A program made the position numbers and the translations under genes. From the NCBI GenBank assembly GCA_017533485.1, contig JAFXIC010000054.1, positions 1 to 64,000 on the forward strand: a stretch of DNA of 64,000 bases, read 5' to 3'. The notes beneath the pieces were generated by a model. The model worked only from the letters and a program-made list of their open reading frames with translations, was not told the origin of the DNA and searched no databases. This stretch comes from Oscillospiraceae bacterium (GTDB lineage Bacteria; Bacillota; Clostridia; Oscillospirales; Ruminococcaceae). How positions within the stretch are numbered: the first letter of the stretch is position 1; every line of letters begins with the position of its first letter. Below are positions 45,287 through 54,205 of the stretch, one piece after another.

Positions 45287-45321
45287 CAAAAAATCCGCCC
45301 GCGGTTTTCTGCCGCAGGCGG
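45287..45321 (-). terminator. Terminator of the 832-residue protein gene
   Basis: CCGCCCGCGG (45295-45304) pairs with CCGCAGGCGG (45312-45321) with one wobble. On the minus strand a T-run follows (45288-45293 as A on the plus strand). Confidence 0.82.
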
Positions 45322-45352
45322 TATCTCAAAAGAAGTGTAATGTATATCGTAT

Positions 45353-47851
45353 TCAGAAACAGCTGCTGATACCGTAGGTAGCAATTCCGTACTGAGTGCT
45401 GATAGAAGCAGAAGTATACTTCGCGCTCCATACAGCTTCCACGTTTTCGTCCAGCGGCACCGCCGTCTCATGATTTTTCAGCCAGCTCAGCGTTCCGGAA
45501 TCGGAACCTCCGCTGTTCCGATAATCCGAAAGACAATATTCTATGCCTTCCGGATTCATGCTGTAGTCGAAAACATTCGGCGCAATTGTACGGGAACCGC
45601 CGTCTTCGGAATAAATACAGAGCGTTCCGCTATGGACGGCAAGTGAAGAACTCGTCTCGCTCCGGACCACCGCACCATCCGACAGATAGTAGAACATTTC
45701 GTCTGCCCAGAGCCGTTGGACAAGACCATCGCTCAACGACAGACCTTCCGGCTCATAACAGTCAAACAGCGCTTCGTCATCACGCCATACGGTTTTGGTC
45801 TGTGTGTCCTTCTTCGTCATATAGTAGGAATCTCCCAGATTGATATAAATCGAGTGGAAGTCAACCTCACGCTCCTTTACAAGCGTCTTTCCGAAATCCC
45901 GGAACTGTTTCATCAGCGCCTTGGTATCAAACTGCGTCGTCACTGCATCGAAACTCAGCCTTAGCGTTTTGCTGGCCAGTTCCACAATCGAAAATGTATC
46001 GTCAGAACCGAGCCCCGGCTCCGCGTCCGTACCCACACGGTTGAAAATAATACTGTTCACCCTTTCCGGATCAAACGGACTCGGATCACCGATCACGGTT
46101 CTTGTACCGCGCGTCGCCAATACCAGCCGCACACAATCCTCCAGTCTTTCTTCATAGGAAAATGCAAGGTATTCTTCCAGCTTCTGACCAATTGCACCAT
46201 AGTGCTGATCCTTTACAAGCGCTTCAAGTTCCGCCATAGAGAATTTCGGGAAAGACCGGACCTGTTCGGTAAAGTATATTCCGTCATCCATCGCACTATA
46301 GCTCACATGCTCTACCGTCTCGCTCAGCAGAATATTCTTCGTTCCGTCAAAATAAAAAAGACAGTTTTCCCTGGCCATTCCGGCAGAACCGTATCGATCG
46401 CCCAGCTCCCGTCGGATTTTATTGCGGATCCGGATATTCTCCCAGTCGGGATCTTTCGTCAGCTTACCCTCGTCCTGTGCCGCCTTTTCATCCTCCAGAT
46501 AATCCAGGCCGTTGATTACTTCACATTGCAGATCCAGATCATCCGATACGTCCGGATGGATTTCCGACAGGCTTTCATAGTTCGACGGCATATGGGAAGA
46601 AAGGGTTCGTTCTCCCTTTTGATAGGAAGCATCCGTCCGGCTCACCCAATAGAATGTACCGTCGGAACAGTAATTGATCACCGACGCGTAGGGCACATCC
46701 GCGACTGTCTTTACGCCCTCACCTTCTGTCCAGCATTCAATCCCATCATTCAGATCATCCTGGAACACAATTTTCGAGAAATCATCATTATAGTAGGCAT
46801 TGTAATCAAACGCTCCCTCATAGACCACCTCCGGCGCAAGCGTTCCCGATGCGTTCAGGCTGCGGATCTGCATCCGAGTTTGACTTTTTCCGACAATCAT
46901 CAGCCGCTTTCCATTCTTCGAGAGCATGAATCTATTACAGTCATCCGAAAGCAGATTCGTCGTTTCAAAATCCGTCCAGTAGAGATTGAAATGATAATCA
47001 GACACACCCGCGCCGTCCCGTATCAGCTTCCGATAAAGCGCACCGCTTTGGTCGGGAAGAATCATATATTCCCAGATATCCGTATCCATCACGCGCAGCG
47101 TTTCATCCGCCTCCGTCAGCGAACGATAGACAATTGTTGTGCTGAACGAATTGTCGTAATCGGAACCAAAGTCCGCCAGCGTGCTTGGCAGATGGGGATG
47201 CACCGTCATCGGAAAGAAAACACCGCTTTTATCCGGCATCACGTAAATCCAGTTTGCAAGCAGCATCTCCATATTTTCTTTACCATAAAGATATGACACC
47301 TGCTCGTAGTTCGGATCGGATTCATCCATCTCGTGGATAAAATTCTCCGTCAGGCAGATCGGCGCCTCCTTCGTCACATCCCGATACCAGAGTCCGCCGT
47401 TTTTAAGATAGATAAAATATCCCTCGTCCGAACGAATGACTTCGGCATCTTCAGGGACTGCCGTTGTTTCACTCGTTTGTGATGCATCCGAAGCAGCATC
47501 GGAGAATACGCCGCCTCCGTCCGCATTCGCTGTACTGCTTCCGGACAGTGCTGTACTGTCCGAATCCGCCGAAGCATCCGAAGGGCTCGTAAAAACAGGC
47601 TTTGGCTTTTTCGTTTCCTCAGACTGTGCGGATTTTTTGCGCTGCATCCCGATTCCGATGCAGGTCCCTCCGACTGCCAGCGCGACCACTGCCGCACAGA
47701 CAGCAAGCACCAGTTTATTCGATTTCCGATTGGATGTCTCCCGTACCTGCATATGTTCGGAACGGCGCTTCGCTTCTTCCCTCACCGCTTGGTCGAGGAG
47801 TGCGGATACATCCAGCTGCTGCGTCTGATCCTTAGAATTCTGATTTGGCAT
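45353..47851 (-). CDS. Large membrane-anchored extracytoplasmic protein, function unknown
   Basis: An 832-residue protein. About 45 cytoplasmic residues rich in Gln, Asp and Arg precede one membrane helix (LVLAVCAAVVALAVGG, about residues 47-66). A Ser/Asp/Ala-rich linker (about 80-135) leads to a roughly 690-residue external domain. Repeated short patterns such as GYFIYLKNGGLWYRD, SVINYCSDGTFYWV and FDCYEPEGLSLSDGL look like blades of a beta-propeller. The ATG at 47851 has AAAGGA about 10 nt upstream; an ATG at 47869 precedes that site. It lies downstream of the AraC gene with a possible operator between them, so it could be that regulator's target. Not recognised as a named family. Confidence 0.78.
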   Translation of the reverse strand: MPNQNSKDQTQQLDVSALLDQAVREEAKRRSEHMQVRETSNRKSNKLVLAVCAAVVALAVGGTCIGIGMQRKKSAQSEETKKPKPVFTSPSDASADSDSTALSGSSTANADGGGVFSDAASDASQTSETTAVPEDAEVIRSDEGYFIYLKNGGLWYRDVTKEAPICLTENFIHEMDESDPNYEQVSYLYGKENMEMLLANWIYVMPDKSGVFFPMTVHPHLPSTLADFGSDYDNSFSTTIVYRSLTEADETLRVMDTDIWEYMILPDQSGALYRKLIRDGAGVSDYHFNLYWTDFETTNLLSDDCNRFMLSKNGKRLMIVGKSQTRMQIRSLNASGTLAPEVVYEGAFDYNAYYNDDFSKIVFQDDLNDGIECWTEGEGVKTVADVPYASVINYCSDGTFYWVSRTDASYQKGERTLSSHMPSNYESLSEIHPDVSDDLDLQCEVINGLDYLEDEKAAQDEGKLTKDPDWENIRIRNKIRRELGDRYGSAGMARENCLFYFDGTKNILLSETVEHVSYSAMDDGIYFTEQVRSFPKFSMAELEALVKDQHYGAIGQKLEEYLAFSYEERLEDCVRLVLATRGTRTVIGDPSPFDPERVNSIIFNRVGTDAEPGLGSDDTFSIVELASKTLRLSFDAVTTQFDTKALMKQFRDFGKTLVKEREVDFHSIYINLGDSYYMTKKDTQTKTVWRDDEALFDCYEPEGLSLSDGLVQRLWADEMFYYLSDGAVVRSETSSSLAVHSGTLCIYSEDGGSRTIAPNVFDYSMNPEGIEYCLSDYRNSGGSDSGTLSWLKNHETAVPLDENVEAVWSAKYTSASISTQYGIATYGISSCF

Positions 47852-47929
47852 AAAACTACATCCTTTCATTTTCCCGTACTGTTCTATATACGATTGGCGA
47901 ACCGAAAACGGTGCACACTCCGAGATATT

Positions 47930-47988
47930 TTGTGCAAATGCACAACAAAGAACCAGAATTCATACGATGCCAAAAGCACAATGCACAA
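47930..47988. promoter_or_regulatory. Candidate operator: TTGTGC inverted repeat and second ATGCACAA copy
   Basis: TTGTGC-AAAT-GCACAA (47930-47945) is a perfect inverted repeat. A second ATGCACAA occurs at 47981-47988, exactly 43 bp (four helical turns) from the first at 47938-47945. They sit upstream of the 832-residue protein gene and behind the AraC gene. Direct half sites on one helical face suit AraC-type binding. Confidence 0.4.
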
Positions 47989-48000
47989 GAACACCGGAGC

Positions 48001-48741
48001 TTACATCGGTGAAAGCACAGTTCCCTTTGTATAACGATTGCGGTATTCTCTTGGCGTCATGCCGGTCTGTGCCTTAAAGACGCTGATAAAATGGCTGTGG
48101 GACGAAAAACAAAGATAATTTGCGATATCCAGCGACGAATAATCCGAATACCGCAGCAAATCCATTGCTTCCTCGACACGCCGTTTGATAATATACGCAC
48201 GCAGCGTTACACCCGTTTCCTGATGGAACACCCGCGAAAGATGGCTTTCGCTGACATCCAGATATGCCGCGATGACGCCAAGCGTCAGCTTTGAATGAAG
48301 ATTCCGGAAGATATATTCCATGCAGTGCGACACCAGACGAGAATAAATATTCCGCTTGCTGTACTGCTGCATCCGCGTTCCGAAATCCAGCAATGCGACA
48401 CGATGCAGGGCATTCACAGAAGCCGCCGATTCACAGTTGTCTGCACCGCGGATATAAAAACTTTGCAGGCTGTATGCCGTTTCGGGCTCCATTCCGCCCG
48501 CCAGACAATGCTGTGCCGCAAAGGCAATCGAAATCGCAAACTGATATTGCAGGCTTCGAAGCGGTTCTGACGAAAGCTCCCCCTCCGTCAGCTCCGCAGA
48601 CAAGACCTCCAGCCGCTTGACATCCCCGCTGCGTACACATTCATACAGTTCCGCACTCGGTGGTGCAGAAAAGCTGTTTTCGCCGGCTTCCCGCTGTCGG
48701 AAGAGGCTGTCGGTAAACGCCCGCTGAATGGAATCATCCAT
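48001..48741 (-). CDS. AraC-family transcriptional regulator
   Basis: A 246-residue regulator. The C-terminal 100 residues form the two helix-turn-helix motifs: LGVIAAYLDVSESHLSRVFHQETG and SLDIANYLCFSSHSHFISVFKAQTGMTPREYR. The N-terminal half is helical and not a clear cupin, similar to regulators found with two-component or sugar genes. The ATG at 48741 has AAAGGGGG 8 nt upstream. It is divergent from the dockerin cellulase gene and upstream of the 832-residue protein gene, so either may be its target. Confidence 0.9.
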   Translation of the reverse strand: MDDSIQRAFTDSLFRQREAGENSFSAPPSAELYECVRSGDVKRLEVLSAELTEGELSSEPLRSLQYQFAISIAFAAQHCLAGGMEPETAYSLQSFYIRGADNCESAASVNALHRVALLDFGTRMQQYSKRNIYSRLVSHCMEYIFRNLHSKLTLGVIAAYLDVSESHLSRVFHQETGVTLRAYIIKRRVEEAMDLLRYSDYSSLDIANYLCFSSHSHFISVFKAQTGMTPREYRNRYTKGTVLSPM

Positions 48742-48763
48742 GTACCATACCCCCTTTCTGATT

Positions 48764-48792
48764 ATGATACCACATCCCCTCAAAAAATGCAA
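48764..48792 (-). promoter_or_regulatory. Promoter of the AraC gene
   Basis: On the minus strand TTGCAT (48787-48792), 17-bp spacer, TATCAT (48764-48769), extended TGG. Confidence 0.72.
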
Positions 48793-48843
48793 CAAGATTT
48801 TGATATTTTCTGCAAATTTTTGGTAGCATTCCGAGGGATGAAT

Positions 48844-48852
48844 TGATATAAT
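48844..48852 (+). promoter_or_regulatory. Extended -10 promoter of the cellulase gene
   Basis: TGATATAAT. No good -35 lies 16-18 bp upstream, so activator dependence (for example by the divergent AraC protein) is plausible. Confidence 0.6.
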
Positions 48853-48925
48853 AAAAGCATTCCAAGTGTTTTCCGGAAGTGAAATGTCCGAAACTCAAAA
48901 TCAGATGCAAATTGAGGTGCGTAAG

Positions 48926-50671
48926 ATGATATTCAGAAAACTGCTCGGCGTGTGCTGCGCCGCCGCACTCGTATTCACCGGTCAGACGCCTGTAATCTCC
49001 AAGCCCTCCGTTACCGCTTCCGCTGCAAGCGGCCCCGTCAGCTACTACGGCGAGCTTCAGGCAAACGGCAACCAGATCTACGGCGCGAATGTCGCCTCCC
49101 CCGTTCAGGTCAAGGGCATGAGCTTTTTCTGGAGCAACTGGGGCGGTCAGTACTGGAACAGCGGTACCGTCAGCCGTATGGTAGATGAATTCAAATGCGA
49201 AATCCTGCGCTGTTCCATCGGCGTAGACGACTACGGCAGCCTTTACAGCGGCGGCGATGTCAATATGCTCCGCTCGGTTGTCGATGCCGCAATCGCACAG
49301 GATGTCTATGTCATCATCGACTGGCACTCCCACGGTGCACATAACAATCCCGACGCCGCAAAAAATTTCTTCTCGGAAATGGCGCGCGATTACGGAAAAT
49401 ATGATAATGTCATCTTCGAGGTCTATAACGAACCGACACAGGTCGCATGGGAAACCGTGAAATCCTATGCCGAGGGCGTAATCAGCACCATCCGTCAGTA
49501 TTCCGATAACCTCATCCTCGTCGGTACCCCGACCTGGTCTCAGGATGTTGACAGCGCGGCATATAACCCGATCAGCGATTCCAATGTCGCTTATGTACTG
49601 CATTTCTATGCCGGCACACACGGCAGTCAGCTTCGCGGAAAAGCTGATACCGCGAGAAATCAGGGCGTTCCGGTTTTTATCTCTGAATGGGGAACTGTAA
49701 ACGCAGACGGCGACGGCTCCGTGAATTACAGCTCGACCGAAGAATGGCTCAGCTGGGCGGATTCCAATCAGATTTCCTGGTGCAACTGGGCAATCAACAA
49801 CAAGGCGGAAGGCTCCAGCATCTTCGGCGGTGACGGGTCCTCCCTCACCGAAGCCGGCAATTACCTCAAAAAACTGCTCAATACCCACGCGGAAACCGCT
49901 CAGTGGCGCAATCCGCCCGTTACCACTACCACAACGACATCTACGACAACCACGACGACAACAATCACATCCGGTTCGGATTCTCAGTCCACCACAACGA
50001 CTACCACTACCCTGCCGCCGCAGACGAATGATACGCTGCATACACTGCAGGCAGGCTCCGATAATATCATTCAGGGCGAGGCTTATGCACAGATGAGCGG
50101 CATCGAGCTGGAGGAATGCGTCAACGGCGGTCAGAATGTCGGCTATATCGAAGTCGGCGACTGGCTTACCTACCGCCTCCTTGCCTCCGATCAGACGAAC
50201 TATGAAATGATTGTCACGTATGCTGCGGAAACCCAGACCGGCCGCATGAAAGTATATCTCGACAATCAGGAAGTCAGCGGTGCATTCGAAATGCCCGCAA
50301 CCGGCGGCTGGCAAAGCTGGAATACCGCTTCCGGCGTCTCCTTTACAATGGATGCCGGCGAGCATACGCTGAAACTTGTCGCGGAAAGCGATGGCTTCAA
50401 TATCGACAGCTTTAACCTGAAAGCGGAAGCTGTCAGCTCCCAGCCGCAGGATTTGGCTGTTACCATGCGCGGCGACGTCAACTGCGACCAGATCGTCGAT
50501 ATCAGTGACGTCATCCTTCTGAGCCGCATCGCCGCAGAAGACAAGACTGCCCCCGCAACCTTACAGGGCAGAGTCAATGCGGAATGTGACGGAAATACGG
50601 GTATCACCAGCCAGGATGCTGTTATGGTACTCCGCTTCGTTGCAAGACTCATCCAGAATTTCCCGATTTAA
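48926..50671 (+). CDS. Cellulosomal GH5 endoglucanase with CBM6-like module and dockerin
   Basis: A 581-residue secreted enzyme that should cut beta-1,4-glucan. After the signal peptide comes a GH5 catalytic domain (about residues 38-315) with acid/base Glu169 in VYNEPT and nucleophile Glu254 in SEWGT; HSHGAHNN and LHFYAGTHG fit the subfamily 2 type. A Thr-rich linker (about 333-365) joins a CBM6-like domain (about 380-505, IQGEAYAQMSG ... FNIDSFNL). A C-terminal type I dockerin has DVNCDQIVDISD and ECDGNTGITSQD. The ATG at 48926 is 6 nt after GAGGTG; a GTG at 48866 is rejected. Monocistronic, with its own promoter and terminator. Confidence 0.94.
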   Translation: MIFRKLLGVCCAAALVFTGQTPVISKPSVTASAASGPVSYYGELQANGNQIYGANVASPVQVKGMSFFWSNWGGQYWNSGTVSRMVDEFKCEILRCSIGVDDYGSLYSGGDVNMLRSVVDAAIAQDVYVIIDWHSHGAHNNPDAAKNFFSEMARDYGKYDNVIFEVYNEPTQVAWETVKSYAEGVISTIRQYSDNLILVGTPTWSQDVDSAAYNPISDSNVAYVLHFYAGTHGSQLRGKADTARNQGVPVFISEWGTVNADGDGSVNYSSTEEWLSWADSNQISWCNWAINNKAEGSSIFGGDGSSLTEAGNYLKKLLNTHAETAQWRNPPVTTTTTTSTTTTTTTITSGSDSQSTTTTTTTLPPQTNDTLHTLQAGSDNIIQGEAYAQMSGIELEECVNGGQNVGYIEVGDWLTYRLLASDQTNYEMIVTYAAETQTGRMKVYLDNQEVSGAFEMPATGGWQSWNTASGVSFTMDAGEHTLKLVAESDGFNIDSFNLKAEAVSSQPQDLAVTMRGDVNCDQIVDISDVILLSRIAAEDKTAPATLQGRVNAECDGNTGITSQDAVMVLRFVARLIQNFPI

Positions 50672-50711
50672 TCAAACCTTTCAATCCTTTCAGTCTTTTT
50701 ACCTCCTTTCT

Positions 50712-50746
50712 GCTGTCGATTTCCCAGAATCGACAGCTATTTTTTT
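50712..50746 (+). terminator. Terminator of the cellulase gene
   Basis: GCTGTCGATT (50712-50721) pairs with AATCGACAGC (50728-50737), followed by seven T after CTA. Confidence 0.9.
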
Positions 50747-50794
50747 CATATCGTGCAAGTTACCTGAAACTTTTTCTAATAATCAGAAAAATAC

Positions 50795-50824
50795 TTGACA
50801 ATTCTTTGAACTGTGTGCTATGAT
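50795..50824 (+). promoter_or_regulatory. Promoter of the dockerin-CotH gene
   Basis: TTGACA (50795-50800), 18-bp spacer, TATGAT (50819-50824), extended TGC. The leader is about 95 nt. Confidence 0.8.
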
Positions 50825-50926
50825 ACAAATGTGAATGCAAAATGAATAAATTGTTTGTTTTGCTGAAACGGGAAGAGAAATAAAATCAGAATAGCAAAAA
50901 AGAATACGGAAACAGGAATCTGCAGA

Positions 50927-53551
50927 ATGGGGAAAAGAAAGAGAGCGTACGCTATGAAACAGTTTTCCAAAGCCGCAGCGATTCTGACAACAGCCATGCT
51001 TGCGCCCTGTGCAGCATTGCCGGTCTTCGCTGCAAATCCCACCATGCTCGGAGATGTAGACCTCGATCAGGAGCTTTCCATCTCCGATGTCATCCTGCTG
51101 GCAAGAATCGCCGGCGAAGATACCTCCGTTTCAGCCAGCGCCACTGCAAGGGCAAATGCTGACGCGAATCAGGACGGTATGTGTTCGGGCAGTGATGTTG
51201 TTGCTGTCCTGCGCGCCATCGCAAGAATCGAGGCGCTGCCCGAAATTACACCCCCGATGCCGGAGCGCGACCCCGCTTATATCCACCTCAACGGAAATAG
51301 TATCACCTTTGAGGGCGAATGCGTCGAGGTCAGCGGCAATACCGCCACCATCACCGCTTCCGGTACCTACTACCTCGATGGTAATCTCACCAATGGTCAG
51401 GTGATCGTCCATGTTCCGGATGAAACCGCCGATCCCGAAACCGTTAAGCTGTTCTTGAACGGTGTGACCATGACCAACAGCAACGCACCGGTCATCTTCG
51501 TAGAGAATGCGGAGAATACCTCCATCAATCTCGTCGAAGGCACCGAAAATACCCTCTCCGATGGTACGGATGCACCGGCGGCTGCCGAAGCGGCACACGC
51601 CGTTCTCCACGCAAAAGATGACATGACCATCAAGGGCGAAGGTTCACTCTCCATTCATGCCGGCACACAATACGGTATCCACTGCGGAAACGATCTCAAG
51701 CTAAACGGCGGTACTGTGAAAATCACAACGCTGAACGAGGATGCACTGCGCGGAAAAACTTCCGTTACCATCAAGGATGGTACGCTCGAAATTGATACCG
51801 AGGGCGACGGCGTGAAATCAACACAGGGAAATGTCGAGATGATCGGCGGAACTGTTACCGTCAAATCTGCGAAGGACGCTGTACAGGCAGAAACAACACT
51901 CGCTGTATCCGGCGGAAAACTCCTCGCCTACGGTGACCGCGGACTGACTGCACTCGGCACAGTAGACCTGACCGGCGGCTCTGTCCTCGCAACCGCAACC
52001 GATAATCCCTGTGAAACACTCTCCGCCGCTTCCAACACCCTCTCCCTTTCCTTTGTCAAGGAATGGAAGAAGAATAATCCCATCACCCTCACGGATGCAG
52101 GCGGAAATATCTGCTTCGAAGAAAATACCCATAAAAAATATCGCTATGCCATCGTATCCGACGCCTCCCTCTCCGGTTCCGTCAACGTCTATGCAGGCGG
52201 TATCGAGGTGCTCCATAACGGCGGTTCGGACTTCTCGCTCGGAAACAGCTATGAGAATGTCAATAATACCGCCAATGCAAAGCTGCTCTATGCGCCGCTT
52301 TTCGATCAGTCCAGAGTCCATAAAATCGAAATCGATATGCCCAACTGGAATGACATGATCGCAAACGCAACCAAGGAAGAATATTATCCCGCTACCGTTA
52401 CCATCGACGGCGAACGCTTCGAGAATGTCGGCGTCCGTACAAAGGGCAATTCCTCCCTTTCCTTTGTGGATCAGGCCGGCGACGATAAGTTCAGCTTCCG
52501 TATCCAGCTCAATGAATACGACAAGCTCCAGAATTACCATGGCTTAACCGAATTCTGTATCAACAATATGTTCTCCGATCCGTCCTGTATGCGCGATATC
52601 CTCTGCTATAACGCACTCGACGCGCTCGGCGGCTATGGTCCCAAAACCACATGGAGCGATCTCTATGTCAACGGTTCCCTTTACAGCTTCTATTTCATGG
52701 CGGAACAGCCCGGAAAAACACTCGCAGAACGCTATGCAACAAGCGATGACGCCGTATTCTATAAGGCAAGCGCAAATGATTGTACCATGGAAAACAGCAT
52801 GAACCCCGAAAACTTCGAGGTACAGTTCGGGGAAGATGCCGGCTGTCAGAATATCGCCGCACTTCGTGATGCCATCAACCGCTTCGATCCCAATAACCCC
52901 AGTCAGATCGAATCGCTGATGGATGTTTCCAGCTTCCTCAAGGGCTTCGCTGTCAATGCCGTGATGTGCAACTACGACAGCTATAACGGCATGATCGCAC
53001 ACAACTACTACCTCCACTATAATAACGGCAAATTCTACTATGTCGGCTGGGACTATAACCTCTCCCTCGGCAACTTCATGGACTACGGCGCATCCGTCAA
53101 TTCCGATATCCTTACCGGTCTTTATAATGCAACCGAACAGTCCAGACCGATGATCTCCAATCTCCTCAAGAATAAAGCCTATCAGGATGAATACATCGGT
53201 TATGTCCGCGAAATCGTTTCTATGTACCAGAATCCCGAAGCAGTCGTCAACGGTTTTGCCGACATCATCCGCAGTCATGTCCAGGCAGATCCCAGATTCT
53301 TCTTCACCTCCGAACAGTTTGAAACCAATATCGCCAAGAGCGCAACCGGTCTCCAGGTCAGCGGCGGCAACACCGGCGGCTGGGGCGGCGGCTGGGGCGG
53401 CGGCTTCGGCGGCGGTATGTGGGGCGGCTTTGGCGGTATGTGGGGCGGCGGAGAAGGCGGCGTCTTCTCCTTCGGCGGCGAAAATATCTCCATCGTCGAT
53501 TTCATGATCAAGCGAAACGAAGTCATCAGCCAATCGTTAGGCGGCAGATAA
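50927..53551 (+). CDS. Secreted dockerin protein with carbohydrate-binding-type repeats and CotH kinase-like domain
   Basis: An 874-residue extracellular protein. Signal peptide to about residue 36; N-terminal dockerin (DVDLDQELSISD and DANQDGMCSGSD); a beta-helical region of about 270 residues with repeats such as LKLNGGTVKITT and VEMIGGTVTVKS, of the DUF4353 carbohydrate-binding type; then a CotH domain (about 440-800) with VRTKGNSS, the LDALGGYGP region and GWDYNLSLGN. A Gly/Trp/Met-rich loop (residues about 812-852) interrupts the C-terminus. CotH proteins are protein kinases in spore coats, and in ruminococci are frequent cellulosome components. Starts at 50927 (AGGAA upstream) or 50954 are both possible. 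Monocistronic. Confidence 0.88.
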   Translation: MGKRKRAYAMKQFSKAAAILTTAMLAPCAALPVFAANPTMLGDVDLDQELSISDVILLARIAGEDTSVSASATARANADANQDGMCSGSDVVAVLRAIARIEALPEITPPMPERDPAYIHLNGNSITFEGECVEVSGNTATITASGTYYLDGNLTNGQVIVHVPDETADPETVKLFLNGVTMTNSNAPVIFVENAENTSINLVEGTENTLSDGTDAPAAAEAAHAVLHAKDDMTIKGEGSLSIHAGTQYGIHCGNDLKLNGGTVKITTLNEDALRGKTSVTIKDGTLEIDTEGDGVKSTQGNVEMIGGTVTVKSAKDAVQAETTLAVSGGKLLAYGDRGLTALGTVDLTGGSVLATATDNPCETLSAASNTLSLSFVKEWKKNNPITLTDAGGNICFEENTHKKYRYAIVSDASLSGSVNVYAGGIEVLHNGGSDFSLGNSYENVNNTANAKLLYAPLFDQSRVHKIEIDMPNWNDMIANATKEEYYPATVTIDGERFENVGVRTKGNSSLSFVDQAGDDKFSFRIQLNEYDKLQNYHGLTEFCINNMFSDPSCMRDILCYNALDALGGYGPKTTWSDLYVNGSLYSFYFMAEQPGKTLAERYATSDDAVFYKASANDCTMENSMNPENFEVQFGEDAGCQNIAALRDAINRFDPNNPSQIESLMDVSSFLKGFAVNAVMCNYDSYNGMIAHNYYLHYNNGKFYYVGWDYNLSLGNFMDYGASVNSDILTGLYNATEQSRPMISNLLKNKAYQDEYIGYVREIVSMYQNPEAVVNGFADIIRSHVQADPRFFFTSEQFETNIAKSATGLQVSGGNTGGWGGGWGGGFGGGMWGGFGGMWGGGEGGVFSFGGENISIVDFMIKRNEVISQSLGGR

Positions 53552-53598
53552 CGCCTCCCACGAAACCCTCTATCCCAATCTTCCAAAATCCATTGTCT

Positions 53599-53641
53599 GC
53601 TGTACCCTTACGGCGCATTCCGCAGGGGTACAGCCTTTTTT
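53599..53641 (+). terminator. Terminator of the dockerin-CotH gene
   Basis: GCTGTACCC (53599-53607) pairs with GGGTACAGC (53626-53634), with an inner CGGCG/CGC stem, followed by T6. Confidence 0.88.
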
Positions 53642-53912
53642 ATTGCCGGTTTCCGCAAAATTTCCGTCGGTTTCAAAAAAATTTTTCGGAATTTTTCGAA
53701 TTAATTGACGATCTGATTTTGCAAATTGTAAAGCAAGTTGTTATGCCATCTTCGGCAAGATGCCAGTTTCCAATACATATTCCGCAGCCTCCCAGACAGC
53801 TTTTTATGCATTCTACTAAAAATTGATATGATATAACCAAAAACCATACAACTTCGACAAATGATATTACTATATGTATATTTTGGTGCAAAAAATATTT
53901 TTAGAAAAAGCC

Positions 53913-53941
53913 TTGACATTTTGAAAAATATGCTGTATAAT
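53913..53941 (+). promoter_or_regulatory. Consensus promoter without a gene
   Basis: TTGACA (53913-53918), exactly 17 bp, TATAAT (53936-53941). It is one of the strongest promoters by consensus in the window, yet no convincing protein gene follows before the terminator at 54092. Confidence 0.85.
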
Positions 53942-53947
53942 AAAACT

Positions 53948-54128
53948 ACAGAATGTAAATTTAAGTCCGATTCATACGTGCAGTACATTTTTGAAGGAGC
54001 CGTTCCGTGCTATTTACGGTTTCCATCAGATTTGTACGTACACGGACCTATCATTCCCTACCATTCCTATCCCTCTCAATATGTGAAAAAGCGGCATTCC
54101 GAGTTTCCCGATCGGATTGCCGTTTTTT
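53948..54128 (+). ncRNA. Candidate small RNA between the dockerin-CotH gene and gatB
   Basis: Predicted transcript of about 180 nt from the consensus promoter to the terminator at 54092-54128. GTCCG (53965-53969) can pair with CGGAC (54043-54047) and TACGT (53975-53979) with ACGTA (54036-54040), giving an enclosed structure. AAGGAG (53993-53998) stands 7 nt before a GTG at 54007, but that frame runs through the terminator and encodes a Ser/Arg-rich sequence unlike a real protein. The remaining part of the 650-nt gap (53642-53912) is A/T-rich with no gene seen. Confidence 0.5.
54092..54128 (+). terminator. Terminator of the candidate small RNA
   Basis: CGGCATTCCGA (54092-54102) pairs with TCGGATTGCCG (54112-54122) with one mismatch, followed by T6. 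Confidence 0.85.
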
Positions 54129-54137
54129 CATGCACAC

Positions 54138-54186
54138 AAAAAAAACGGAGAACAGCCCCCTCGAAAATGACAGGGTTGTTCTCCGT
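54138..54186 (-). terminator. Terminator of the gatCAB operon
   Basis: ACGGAGAACA (54145-54154) pairs with TGTTCTCCGT (54177-54186), with an inner CCC/GGG stem. On the minus strand eight T follow. Confidence 0.9.
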
Positions 54187-54205
54187 CTGAATTTTCATCC
54201 ATCGC

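Noticed and set aside
45230..45290. TTGACA on the plus strand near 45252 as a promoter
   Set aside because: No -10 at a workable distance and no gene on that strand before the convergent terminator.
49921..50020. ACN-repeat low-complexity DNA
   Set aside because: It is simply the coding sequence of the Thr-rich linker in the GH5 protein, not a CRISPR or regulatory repeat.
48734..50365. Long minus-strand frame (543 codons) over the cellulase gene
   Set aside because: Antisense to a protein with signal peptide, catalytic Glu pair, CBM and dockerin; no ribosome-binding site or family motif in the shadow frame.
53363..53480. GGC-rich tandem DNA repeat
   Set aside because: It encodes the Gly/Trp-rich loop of the CotH protein in frame, so it is not a separate repeat element.
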